Source: an uncultured Lachnospiraceae bacterium
Lineage (GTDB): Bacteria > Bacillota > Clostridia > Lachnospirales > Anaerotignaceae
Reading direction: 5' to 3'
Length of the DNA stretch: 39,593 bases
Assembly (NCBI GenBank): GCA_944384295.1
Contig: CALWSU010000019.1
Span: 1 to 39,593, forward strand
The notes beneath the pieces are model-generated. The model was not told the DNA's origin, searched no databases, and saw only the letters and a program-made list of their open reading frames with translations. Shown in pieces: positions 28,846 through 36,773 of the stretch. The stretch's first letter is position 1. The number at the start of each line of letters is the position of its first letter. Both the position numbers and the translations under genes were made by a program.

Positions 28846-30939
28846 TTACACGCTGAATAATAAATCTGCATAAGTCGGAAATGCCCAGAATTCTTTGGCT
28901 GTGATGCGTTCTGCTTCATCACACGCTACGCGCAATTGGCGCATCTGTACCAATACTGCATCGCGTATGGTATTCGCCTGCGCACAAATGGTAGGAATGG
29001 TCGGCAAATGCAGTAAAGATTGTTCCAAAGCTTTTGTTTGTGCGAAAATTTCATCACTCAAACGGGACAAGGTCTGTATCACTTCTTTTTCATAGCTACA
29101 AGGGATTGCCGTATCCATTTCCTGCTTTGCCTTTGCTGTTTTTGCCATAGCGTACAAATATTTTGTAATGGCGGGCAAAATTTCCTTTCTGCTCATGTCT
29201 ACCATCGTATTGGCTTCTATCATGACGGTTTTGCAGTAATTTTCCAACAAAATTTCATAACGAGAACGCAATTCGATTTCAGAATACACACTATGCTCTG
29301 TCAACATAGCAACATTCTTTTTGTCCAACATATGCGGGATACAATCGGGCGTGGTACGATAATTGCAAAGATGGCGGACATTGGTTGCTTCCTCTATCCA
29401 TGCCGCATCATAGCCATTGCCTTGGAATAAAATCCGCTTATGTTCTCGAATGGTTTTGCGAATCAATTCTTGCAGGGCTGTTTCAAAATCTTGCGCCTGC
29501 TCCAAAGTATCGGCAAAAATTTTCAAGCTCTCCGCTACGGCACTATTGAGCATGACATTTGCACAAGCGATGCTGTCGGCAGAGCCTACCATACGAAATT
29601 CAAATTTATTCCCAGTAAATGCAAAAGGTGATGTCCGATTTCTGTCTGTGGTATCTTTGGGGAACTTGGGCAATACATCGACACCCAATTTCATTGTAGT
29701 TTTTTTGATTTCGTTATAAGGCACATCTGCTTCCAAAGCGTCTAAAATCGCCTGCAATTCATCACCCAAAAAGATAGAAACAATCGCGGGCGGTGCTTCA
29801 TGCGCACCCAAACGCAAATCATTGCCCGCCGTCGCAACAGAAATGCGCAACAAGTCTTGATAATCGTCCACTGCTTTGATGACAGCGCACAAAAACAACA
29901 AAAATTGTGCATTTTCGTATGGCGTTTCCCCTGGAGAAAGCAAATTGACGCCTGTATCGGTAGAGATAGACCAGTTATTATGTTTTCCGCTTCCGTTCAC
30001 GCCTGCAAATGGTTTTTCATGCAGCAAACATACCAAACCATGGCGGTCTGCGACCTTTTGCATCATTTCCATGGTCAATTGATTGTGGTCTGTTGCAATA
30101 TTGGTTGTGGTATAAATGGGCGCGAGTTCATGTTGTGCGGGTGCGACCTCATTATGCTCTGTTTTTGCCAAAATGCCCAATTTCCAAAGTTCTTGGTTCA
30201 AATCCTGCATATAAGCCGCCACGCGTGGCTGTATGACACCAAAATAATGGTCGTCTAATTCCTGTCCCTTTGGCGGCTTTGCGCCGAACAAAGTACGACC
30301 GGTAAACATCAAATCTTTTCTTTTTTGATACATTTTTTTATCTATCAAAAAATATTCCTGTTCTACCCCGACTGCGGTACGCACACATTTGACATGGTTT
30401 TGCCCAAACAAACGCAGCACGCGCAATGCCTGCCGGTTCAATGCTTCCATAGAACGCAGCAGCGGTGTTTTTTTGTCCAATGCCTCCCCTGCATAGGAAC
30501 AAAAAGCCGTCGGGATACATAATGTTTTATCTTTGATAAATGCGTAAGAAGTGGGGTCCCATGCGGTATAGCCTCTTGCTTCAAATGTCGCACGCAAGCC
30601 GCCCGATGGAAAAGAAGATGCGTCCGGCTCACCCTTAATCAATTCTTTGCCGGAAAATTCCATAATGACTCTGCCGTCTGGCGCAGAGGTGATGAAACTA
30701 TCGTGTTTTTCGGCGGTGATGCCTGTCATGGGCTGAAACCAATGTGTATAATGTGTTGCGCCTTTTGCGACTGCCCAATCTTTCATGGCAGATGCAACGG
30801 CATTTGCAACGCCAATATCCAATTTTGCGCCCTGTGCTATGGTCTTTTTCATAGAATGATACACTTCTTCGGACAACATACTACGCATCACGCAATCATC
30901 AAACACCATACAACCAAAATAATCTGATACCTTTTCCAT
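28846..30939 (-). CDS. glnN: Glutamine synthetase type III
   Basis: A 697-residue GSIII that joins ammonia to glutamate with ATP. ATG 30939 follows AGGAGGAGG; an in-frame ATG 21 codons upstream falls in the leader. GSIII motifs are visible: [15 protein letters not shown] at the N terminus, [43 protein letters not shown] and [17 protein letters not shown]. The length of about 700 residues is typical of type III. It is the first gene of the transcript from the promoter at 31045-31073 and sits behind a leader that can terminate or read through. A second, type I glutamine synthetase lies divergently. Confidence 0.96.
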   Translation of the reverse strand: MEKVSDYFGCMVFDDCVMRSMLSEEVYHSMKKTIAQGAKLDIGVANAVASAMKDWAVAKGATHYTHWFQPMTGITAEKHDSFITSAPDGRVIMEFSGKELIKGEPDASSFPSGGLRATFEARGYTAWDPTSYAFIKDKTLCIPTAFCSYAGEALDKKTPLLRSMEALNRQALRVLRLFGQNHVKCVRTAVGVEQEYFLIDKKMYQKRKDLMFTGRTLFGAKPPKGQELDDHYFGVIQPRVAAYMQDLNQELWKLGILAKTEHNEVAPAQHELAPIYTTTNIATDHNQLTMEMMQKVADRHGLVCLLHEKPFAGVNGSGKHNNWSISTDTGVNLLSPGETPYENAQFLLFLCAVIKAVDDYQDLLRISVATAGNDLRLGAHEAPPAIVSIFLGDELQAILDALEADVPYNEIKKTTMKLGVDVLPKFPKDTTDRNRTSPFAFTGNKFEFRMVGSADSIACANVMLNSAVAESLKIFADTLEQAQDFETALQELIRKTIREHKRILFQGNGYDAAWIEEATNVRHLCNYRTTPDCIPHMLDKKNVAMLTEHSVYSEIELRSRYEILLENYCKTVMIEANTMVDMSRKEILPAITKYLYAMAKTAKAKQEMDTAIPCSYEKEVIQTLSRLSDEIFAQTKALEQSLLHLPTIPTICAQANTIRDAVLVQMRQLRVACDEAERITAKEFWAFPTYADLLFSV

Positions 30940-30982
30940 AAAATACCTCCTCCTATTGCACATTTTCATATTTTTACACAAC

Positions 30983-31038
30983 AAAAAAGGCAAAGAAGCC
31001 ACTGAGGGTATTTCCTCAAAGACGTCTTTGCCTTTTAC
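30983..31038 (-). promoter_or_regulatory. Conditional terminator leader with tandem hexaloop hairpins (ANTAR-type attenuator)
   Basis: The RNA from the glnN promoter starts almost directly with this element. It can form P1, a 6-bp stem AAAGGC/GUCUUU (31035-31030 with 31023-31018, one G-U pair) and hexaloop AAAGAC, and next to it P2, stem (U)GAGG/CCUC(A) with hexaloop AAAUAC (31013-31008). Alternatively AAAAGGCAAAGA (31036-31025) pairs with UCUUUGCCUUUU (30996-30985), giving a 12-bp terminator ending in U6. The two folds exclude each other because the terminator uses the P1 5' strand and loop. ANTAR target RNAs are known to have two adjacent hairpins with six-base loops bearing A1 and G4; P1 fits fully, P2 has A1 but U4. 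Binding is inferred. Confidence 0.7.
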
Positions 31039-31044
31039 GCATCA

Positions 31045-31073
31045 TTTATACACCCATTTTTATCGTTTGTCAA
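31045..31073 (-). promoter_or_regulatory. Promoter of the glnN-asnB-pur-pyrG-carAB transcript
   Basis: Perfect TTGACA (31068-31073) and TATAAA (31045-31050) with a 17-bp spacer on the minus strand. Transcription should begin near 31038, at the edge of the leader hairpins. Confidence 0.8.
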
Positions 31074-31167
31074 TCCTTTTTTCCATTTTTATACAAAACC
31101 AAAAAAAATCATTTTGATTTGTGCAATTGTTTGTGATTTTATACAGATAGAAACGGATAGAAAAATA

Positions 31168-31176
31168 TGGTATATT
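31168..31176 (+). promoter_or_regulatory. glnA promoter (extended -10)
   Basis: TGGTATATT is an extended -10 about 50 bp upstream of the glnA ATG. No good -35 is seen. The short leader contains no terminator hairpin, in contrast to glnN. Confidence 0.4.
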
Positions 31177-31225
31177 ATTTTTTATATATGATTGACAAAG
31201 ATAGATTAAGAAAGCAGGTACATAT

Positions 31226-32449
31226 ATGCAATACTCGAAAGAAGAAGTGATACAATATATACAAGAAGAAGATATAAAATTTGTGCGTTTAGCATTTTGC
31301 AATATATTTGGCAAGCAAAAAAACATTTCCATCATGGCAGATGAATTGCCGCGCGCTTTTGCACATGGCATTGCCATAGACGCTTCCGCCATTGCCGGAT
31401 TTGGCGATGAAGCACATTCTGACTTACTGCTCCACCCCGAAACAGACACTTTGACCATACTGCCTTGGCGTCCAGAGCATGGGCGTGTGGTGCGTATGTT
31501 TTGCAGCATTTCTTATCCAGACGGCACGCCATTCCCCTATGATACACGCAGTCTGCTCAAAACAGCCATACAAACAGCCCATGCCACCGGCATACAATTT
31601 TCTTTCGGTGCCGAAATGGAATTTTATCTTTTTGAATTAGACTCCAGCGGACAGCCGACCAAAATCCCCTACGACACAGCCGCATACATGGATATTGCGC
31701 CAGAGGACAAATGCGAAAACATACGGCGTGAAATCTGTCTGACATTAGAACAAATGGGCATTTATCCCGAAAGTTCCCATCACGAAGAAGGTCCCGGGCA
31801 AAATGAAATTGATTTCCGCTATTCTGACGCTTTGACGTCTGCGGACCATACATTGACCTTTCAGACCATTGTCAAAACCATTGCACAACGCAACGGATTA
31901 TTTGCTGATTTCAGCCCCAAGCCACTGCCCCATCAGCCGGGAAATGGATTTCATATCAATATTTCCGCCAAGACAAAGCAAAATACGGACGTGATGTCGC
32001 ATATGATTGCGGGCATATTGGAGCATATCGCAGAAATGACCATTTTTTTCAATCCCACGCCCGCCTCTTATCTGCGCTTTGGCACACAAAAGGCACCGCG
32101 TTATATCACATGGTCTAGTGAAAATCGTTCGCAATTGATTCGGATTCCTGCGGCAATTGGGGATTATCGCCGCGCAGAACTGCGCTCGCCCGACCCTACC
32201 ACAAATCCCTATCTGGCATTTGCGCTTTTGATTTATGCCGGACTGGAAGGCATACAAAAACAATCTATATTGCCGCCCGCGACGAATCTCAATTTATTTA
32301 CAGCAGAACCGGAACAATTGATTGCGTGTCAGCGTTTGCCCCAAACCCTACAAGAAGCGGCTTTGCTTGCGGCAAACAGCCCCTTCCTTGCCGCACATCT
32401 GCCGTATGCCATCATACAGGCGTACTACCAATTATCGAAAAACATATAA
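31226..32449 (+). CDS. glnA: Glutamine synthetase type I
   Basis: A 407-residue GSI, somewhat shorter than the usual 440-470. The N-terminal beta-grasp region (VRLAFCNIFGKQKNISI) is followed by metal and substrate motifs: GAEMEFYLFE (128-137), EGPGQNEIDF (188-197), PGNGFHINIS (238-247), and RAELRSPDPTTNPYLAFA near 317-333. The adenylylation tyrosine loop of the GSI-beta class is not present, which fits the alpha class of Bacillota and Clostridia. The ribosome site AGCAGG is modest. It is followed 56 bp later by the ANTAR regulator gene, and is divergent from glnN, so the two isoenzymes share one intergenic control region. Confidence 0.92.
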   Translation: MQYSKEEVIQYIQEEDIKFVRLAFCNIFGKQKNISIMADELPRAFAHGIAIDASAIAGFGDEAHSDLLLHPETDTLTILPWRPEHGRVVRMFCSISYPDGTPFPYDTRSLLKTAIQTAHATGIQFSFGAEMEFYLFELDSSGQPTKIPYDTAAYMDIAPEDKCENIRREICLTLEQMGIYPESSHHEEGPGQNEIDFRYSDALTSADHTLTFQTIVKTIAQRNGLFADFSPKPLPHQPGNGFHINISAKTKQNTDVMSHMIAGILEHIAEMTIFFNPTPASYLRFGTQKAPRYITWSSENRSQLIRIPAAIGDYRRAELRSPDPTTNPYLAFALLIYAGLEGIQKQSILPPATNLNLFTAEPEQLIACQRLPQTLQEAALLAANSPFLAAHLPYAIIQAYYQLSKNI

Positions 32450-32505
32450 ACATATGAGAAACAAAATGCAAAAACTGATACAAACAACAAAAGGAGGTCT
32501 GCCAG

Positions 32506-33111
32506 ATGCAAATGTGTAAACAAGAATATCATGTTTTGGTTGTATCTATGGCGGACAGCTTTCGGACCGCATTATCCCCTTTGTTGTCCTCACCGCGTTT
32601 TGCCTCTGTACAATTTACAGACAGCATACAAGCAGCGAAGCGTGTGGTATTGGAACGCACTTTTGATTTTATCATCATCAATGTGCCTTTATCTGGAGAT
32701 TTTGGCATTGATTTTGCAATTGATATGAGCAACCAGCAACAAACGATTGTATTGCTGTTTGTACAGCATAATCTATATGAAGAAATCTATGACAAAGTAT
32801 TGCCGTATGGCGTTTTCACGCTTTCTAAGCCCGCCACAAAGCAAACCGTACAACACGCTTTGGATTGGATGGTGAGTATGCGGGAACGTTTCAGAAAATT
32901 AGAGAAAAAGAATGTATCCATACAAGATAAAATGGAAGAGATTCGATTGGTCAACCGCGCAAAGTGGATTTTGATTGAATCCCTGTCTATGACAGAACCA
33001 GAAGCGCATCGTTATATTGAAAAACAATCTATGAATCAATGTTTGAGCCGCCGCATCATTGCCGAGGACATCATACGCACCTATGGCACGATACCGATAC
33101 ACAAAGAATAA
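32506..33111 (+). CDS. ANTAR-domain RNA-binding antiterminator with degenerate receiver
   Basis: A 201-residue regulator behind AAAGGAGG. The first 110 or so residues have a response-regulator fold pattern but lack the phosphorylation chemistry. The expected Asp at the end of strand 3 is Asn59 (FIIINVP) and the acidic pair after strand 1 is missing (LVVSMAD), while the late Lys in TLSKPA is kept. A coiled segment (RFRKLEKKNVSIQDKMEEI) leads to an ANTAR domain (about 145-198: VNRAKWILIESLSMTEPEAHRYI, then the SRRIIAEDII helix). ANTAR domains bind tandem hexaloop hairpins in nascent RNA and prevent termination. Its likely target is the glnN leader about 1.5 kb away. With glnA upstream and a terminator downstream it forms a two-gene unit. 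Input is probably ligand or protein binding rather than phosphorylation. Confidence 0.88.
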   Translation: MQMCKQEYHVLVVSMADSFRTALSPLLSSPRFASVQFTDSIQAAKRVVLERTFDFIIINVPLSGDFGIDFAIDMSNQQQTIVLLFVQHNLYEEIYDKVLPYGVFTLSKPATKQTVQHALDWMVSMRERFRKLEKKNVSIQDKMEEIRLVNRAKWILIESLSMTEPEAHRYIEKQSMNQCLSRRIIAEDIIRTYGTIPIHKE

Positions 33112-33124
33112 ACCAAAAAATGGA

Positions 33125-33160
33125 GCTGTTGCACCAATCTGTGCAACAGCCCTTTTTTTT
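33125..33160. terminator. Bidirectional terminator between ANTAR and diguanylate cyclase genes
   Basis: A perfect 10-bp stem GCTGTTGCAC/GTGCAACAGC with a six-base loop, followed by T8 on the plus strand and by T6 on the minus strand. It should end both convergent transcripts. Confidence 0.9.
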
Positions 33161-33226
33161 ACGCGTCCCCTTCTTTCTGACTAGGGGGATTTTCTTGCTT
33201 TTCTGATTCGGATTCTATGGTTGTAT

Positions 33227-35200
33227 CTATTTTGTGGTCGGTATCCTTCGCATTTTTTGATGTTCCAAAAAGAAAATATCATCTATTGGGCGATAAGACA
33301 TAAATTCCGATTTCTTTTGTTTTTTGGCGCGATACATGGCAATATCTGCCAAACGCAACAATGTCGTATAGCCTACCGTATAATCGGGATAGAACAAATA
33401 TCCCCCCGCCAAACGTATGGGGTGTGTGGTGCCATTGGGCAAAGGAATACTGGTTTGCATCATTTCTTCTTGTATCTCTTTGATATAATGCTCTAACATT
33501 TCTTTCTCATAGCCATACAAAAACAATGCAAATTCATCGCCGCCCAAGCGAGATATGATTTTTTGTTCTGCGGAACAACGATTCAAGATTTGGGCGGCGG
33601 CTTGTATTGCCGCATCGCCATACACATGCCCATAGGTATCATTGATACCCTTCAGTCCATTCATATCCATCAAAATCAATGCGGAAGTCAAAAGCTGATT
33701 TTTGGTTTCAAATAATACATCCATATGGGAATAAAATCCGCGACGATTCAACAACCCCGTCAAAATATCATAATCTCTATCATGTTCCAATTGTTTGCGT
33801 TCCATGATTTCTTCGGAAACGTCTGCAATGATACCAATGGTATTATGCCCATCGGAAAAAGATTGTATTTTCACATAGCGCTCGATATGTCCAGAAATAC
33901 GGATTGCATTTTTTTGTAATGCATCATTCTTTTGCTGTATTTCTTGTATGTATTTTTCAAAGCGTGCTTGGTCGGACAGCATATCGGCAAAATCTTCCTC
34001 GGAAAGCAAAAGCAATTCTCTGACTTTATCGGTCGCCAATACACGTTTCATATGCCGATTGTATTCATAAACGCCTATGGGGATATGCAGTACATCGAAA
34101 ATTTTGGATATTTTCGTTGTGTTGTGCAATAAACTTTCTACCATTTGATTGATATGAAAACTCAATTTCTCAAACTCTGGAAAAATATTGACGTCCACTT
34201 TTGTATCCAAATCGCCTTGCGTAATCTGCACCAATTTTTCAACGATGGTATCAATGCTGCGTATGATATAACGGTCGGTTGCCTGTAAAATGGCAACAAT
34301 CATCACCAAAGCGGAAAGCAAAAGATAGATGGTGACCGTCCATACTGTTTTTTCAATCTCGCTATACAATGCCGCATTGCTGACCGCCACGCCCAGCAAC
34401 AAATCCCCGCTTTCTCTGACCACGCAATATTGCGATTCTCCCAATATGGTAATCGAAAATCCGCCTTCCGGCGGTTTCTCCATAATCCATTGCAAACCGG
34501 CTTCTTCACAACTTAAGCCCACCAATTCATGATTGGTTGCGCCCACGATTTCGCCTGTGTCTTTTTGTACCGCGAATTGCATACCGTTTGCAGTTGGTGT
34601 AGACAGGGCAAAAATATAACTCAAATCATTCTGTTCTGTCCATTGCTGATTCTGTTGTACGTCTATGCCCACTTGAATGATATTTTCTTGCTTGGTGTCC
34701 CATACTGCACTATAGCGTATGCGCTTGTGTCTATCCTTATCAAACGCGGTCGGCTCCACCATAGACAATGTGACATCGTCCAACATAGGCAAAAAATAGG
34801 AGAAATGTGAATTGGTATATAATGTGCTTCCGATTTGGTCGGGATTGGAACTGGCATACAACTGCCCCTTTGCATCAAATAGATTCAGTTCGTCAATTTG
34901 AAATATATTCATCATTTCTTGTAATTGCTGCGCATCAAAAACAATCTGCGGATTTTGTGAAATCAAAAAAGCCACCGACTTTGTGCGATAAATCACATCT
35001 CTTTGATTCCATTGATCCCTTTCATTCCATGTAGTTTGGCTTTGTGCAATGGCGTCTTCCATTTGGTCAATCTCGAGATTGGCGTTTCGCTCCATATTCA
35101 ATCGCACGGTTTTGATTTGCAGATAGTAATTCAGTATCATAGTGACCAAAGTGGTCGTAAAAATAATGATACACAAACGTTTCGCAATTCTCTTTTTCAT
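33227..35200 (-). CDS. Membrane-bound sensor diguanylate cyclase
   Basis: A 657-residue receptor that makes cyclic di-GMP from two GTP. Layout: membrane helix 1 (about 8-25), an extracytoplasmic sensor of about 255 residues with a Cache-like pattern, membrane helix 2 (287-306), and a HAMP-like linker (308-360). A PAS-like region follows (about 365-475), then a GGDEF domain with DYDILTGLLNRRGFYSHMD and an intact GGDEF active site at 553-557. No EAL domain is present. An RxxD inhibitory site is not obvious to me. The ribosome site is weak: GGAGG lies 18 bp before ATG 35200, with AAAGAG nearer. The signal sensed is unknown. It is a single-gene unit ended by the terminator at 33125-33160. Confidence 0.9.
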   Translation of the reverse strand: MKKRIAKRLCIIIFTTTLVTMILNYYLQIKTVRLNMERNANLEIDQMEDAIAQSQTTWNERDQWNQRDVIYRTKSVAFLISQNPQIVFDAQQLQEMMNIFQIDELNLFDAKGQLYASSNPDQIGSTLYTNSHFSYFLPMLDDVTLSMVEPTAFDKDRHKRIRYSAVWDTKQENIIQVGIDVQQNQQWTEQNDLSYIFALSTPTANGMQFAVQKDTGEIVGATNHELVGLSCEEAGLQWIMEKPPEGGFSITILGESQYCVVRESGDLLLGVAVSNAALYSEIEKTVWTVTIYLLLSALVMIVAILQATDRYIIRSIDTIVEKLVQITQGDLDTKVDVNIFPEFEKLSFHINQMVESLLHNTTKISKIFDVLHIPIGVYEYNRHMKRVLATDKVRELLLLSEEDFADMLSDQARFEKYIQEIQQKNDALQKNAIRISGHIERYVKIQSFSDGHNTIGIIADVSEEIMERKQLEHDRDYDILTGLLNRRGFYSHMDVLFETKNQLLTSALILMDMNGLKGINDTYGHVYGDAAIQAAAQILNRCSAEQKIISRLGGDEFALFLYGYEKEMLEHYIKEIQEEMMQTSIPLPNGTTHPIRLAGGYLFYPDYTVGYTTLLRLADIAMYRAKKQKKSEFMSYRPIDDIFFLEHQKMRRIPTTK

Positions 35201-35313
35201 GACATGAACTCTTTCGTTCCTCCTGTATGTTTGATGATTCCGTTTGTTATAGTATGGATTGGGCTTTTGTGCATGGGATTTTTTATGTTTATTTTTTATT
35301 TTCTATTTTTTGT

Positions 35314-35348
35314 ATGCAGTACTCGGTATGCTGCACACTGCATTTTTT
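35314..35348 (+). terminator. Orphan hairpin with T-run, plus strand
   Basis: ATGCAGT (35314-35320) pairs with ACTGCAT (35337-35343) and runs into T6. No plus-strand gene precedes it. It lies in the 549-bp gap 35201-35749, which otherwise holds a second hairpin and a minisatellite but no credible gene. Confidence 0.3.
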
Positions 35349-35355
35349 AGATGCA

Positions 35356-35400
35356 AAAACAGCTATGCTGTATTGTTATCAAAACACAGATAGCTGTTTT
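35356..35400 (-). terminator. Probable distal terminator of the cyclophilin transcript
   Basis: An 11-bp perfect stem AAAACAGCTAT/ATAGCTGTTTT (35356-35366 with 35390-35400) ends in T5 on the minus strand. It is the first good terminator downstream of the cyclophilin gene, which would place the minisatellite inside that transcript. Confidence 0.5.
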
Positions 35401-35500
35401 GGGCGCATTCGTATCAAAAAAAATAGAATCCCTATCAAAAAGTACATCGACAAAGCAAATTGGGCAAATCGCTTTGCCTACGGTCTGAAAATACGCTAGA

Positions 35501-35678
35501 TTTCATATGCTGTATGTTTCATATGTGTATGTTTCATATGTGTATGTTTCATATGTGTATGTTTCATATGTGTATATTCCATATGTGTATGTTTCATATG
35601 TTATATGTTTCATACGTGTATGTTTCATACGTGTATGTTTCATACGTGTATGTTTCATACGTGTATGTTTCGTATACG
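35501..35678. repeat. 15-bp minisatellite, about 11.5 units
   Basis: Units of TTTCATATGTGTATG (35501-35591) give way, after two variant units, to TTTCATACGTGTATG (four identical copies, 35608-35667). Units at 35501 and 35592 have an extra base. The array ends in the perfect palindrome TTCGTATACGAA (35669-35680). Because 15 is a multiple of three, long open frames cross it on both strands; I regard these as fortuitous. Confidence 0.9.
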
Positions 35679-35749
35679 AAGCACCTTGCTTTCCCCGCAA
35701 AACCCCTTCCAATGCTATTGATGAAAACGAAATTTTCGGGATAAAGTTT

Positions 35750-36271
35750 TTACAAAGTTTCTGGTTCTGGATATTCTTCGCCAAAGGTATCGACTGTCAC
35801 AACTTCCATCACCTGTTCTTCCAAAGGACGGTCTGCGCGGTCGGTTTTTGTGTCTGCGATACGATTGACAATGTCCATACCTTCTATGACTTTGCCAAAA
35901 GCGGCATACTGCCCATCTAAATGCGGCGCATCTTCATGCATGATGAAAAATTGGGAGCCTGCGCTATTGGGGTGCATCGCTCTTGCCATAGAAAGCACGC
36001 CGGCTGTATGTTTCAAATCATTTTTAAATCCATTATAATCAAATTCCCCGCGAATGGTATAACCCGGACCACCCATGCCAGTACCATCGGGGCAGCCGCC
36101 CTGAATCATAAATCCTTTTATGACACGGTGAAAAATCAAGCCATCATAAAATTTATGCTGTATCAAGGAAATAAAATTATTGACCGTATTGGGCGCAATT
36201 TCTGGATATAATTCCGCTTTGATGATGCCGCCGTCTTTCATTTGAAATGTTACCACTGGATTTTTTGCCAT
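35750..36271 (-). CDS. Peptidyl-prolyl cis-trans isomerase, cyclophilin type
   Basis: A 173-residue cytoplasmic cyclophilin that speeds proline isomerisation in folding proteins. There is no signal peptide or lipobox. ATG 36271 follows AAAGGAAG; an in-frame ATG nine codons upstream lacks a site. The family core is clear: NNFISLIQHKFYDGLIFHRV, then IKGFMIQGGCPDGTGMGGPGY, SMARAMHPNSAGSQFFI and DGQYAAFGKVIEGMDIV, with the catalytic Arg in FHRV. The single-domain length is typical of bacterial PpiB-like proteins. It stands alone, with a long 3' region that includes the minisatellite. Confidence 0.95.
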   Translation of the reverse strand: MAKNPVVTFQMKDGGIIKAELYPEIAPNTVNNFISLIQHKFYDGLIFHRVIKGFMIQGGCPDGTGMGGPGYTIRGEFDYNGFKNDLKHTAGVLSMARAMHPNSAGSQFFIMHEDAPHLDGQYAAFGKVIEGMDIVNRIADTKTDRADRPLEEQVMEVVTVDTFGEEYPEPETL

Positions 36272-36343
36272 TTGATTTCTTCCTTTCTGCTGTTTCATAG
36301 ACTTTTGCTATGCAACTTTCTATATTTTTTTCTATTTTTGATA

Positions 36344-36392
36344 GACGAAAATCGTCTGAGAAAGCCTTTTGCTGTTTGGGCATTGCCCAAAC
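36344..36392. other. Two adjacent small hairpins
   Basis: GACGA-AAA-TCGTC (36344-36356) and GTTTGGGC-ATT-GCCCAAAC (36374-36392) lie 17 bp apart between the 77-residue gene and the cyclophilin gene, both read leftward. Neither is followed by a T-run, so they are poor terminators; they may be processing or regulatory structures. Confidence 0.35.
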
Positions 36393-36415
36393 CCACATGA
36401 TGGGGGATTATGCAT

Positions 36416-36649
36416 TTATTTTGATTTTGATTTTATTTTTCCCACAATGTTCCAAAATGGTGCATTTGTGATTGAGATTCTCACTTGTGCGTGACCTTCT
36501 AGCTGCGTTGCGCAGTACACCATATTTGCTGGATTCCTATGACCATTGCCAAATACATCTGCGCCATCAATCACATAATATGTTTCTTTGTCAAATCGCT
36601 CTGCAATCACAATCCCATATGTCAAGGAAAAAAATTCTTGTTCCGTCAT
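36416..36649 (-). CDS. Small hypothetical protein
   Basis: A 77-residue protein I do not recognise. It starts at ATG 36649 with GAGGG 6 bp upstream and ends in a basic tail (KIKSKSK). There is no signal peptide or membrane helix, and no motif I can name. The segments YYVIDGADVFGNGHRNPAN and VRISITNAPFWNI suggest a small soluble alpha/beta protein. It lies between the metallophosphoesterase and cyclophilin genes on the same strand, with a 14-bp duplicated sequence just upstream of its ribosome site. It could be a spurious frame, but the ribosome site and the absence of a better frame favour a real gene. Confidence 0.5.
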   Translation of the reverse strand: MTEQEFFSLTYGIVIAERFDKETYYVIDGADVFGNGHRNPANMVYCATQLEGHAQVRISITNAPFWNIVGKIKSKSK

Positions 36650-36662
36650 GCGTATCCCTCAT

Positions 36663-36690
36663 TTGTACTGCTGTACTTGTACTGCTGTAC
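36663..36690. repeat. 14-bp tandem duplication upstream of the small gene
   Basis: TTGTACTGCTGTAC occurs twice in direct succession. Each copy has GTAC at both ends. It would lie in the 5' untranslated region or promoter of the 77-residue gene and could be a slippage product or a paired binding site. Confidence 0.65.
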
Positions 36691-36773
36691 TTGCGAAATT
36701 TTGCACACTTTGGACACAGAAACATCAAACAACGTTGTGCAAACTTTTTTTGATACGATTTTTCTATGTTTGG

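Noticed and set aside
30983..31038. Glutamine riboswitch or T-box in the glnN leader
   Set aside because: The leader is only about 55 nt before the T-run and lacks the conserved cores of these classes; the hexaloop pair fits an ANTAR target better.
35501..35678. CRISPR array
   Set aside because: Units are directly adjacent, without unique spacers, and no cas gene is near.
35503..35920. Open frames across the 15-bp array on both strands (MFHMC- and YETYT-like repeats)
   Set aside because: The repeat length is a multiple of three, so frames stay open by default; there is no ribosome site, and the plus-strand frame runs into the antisense of the cyclophilin gene.
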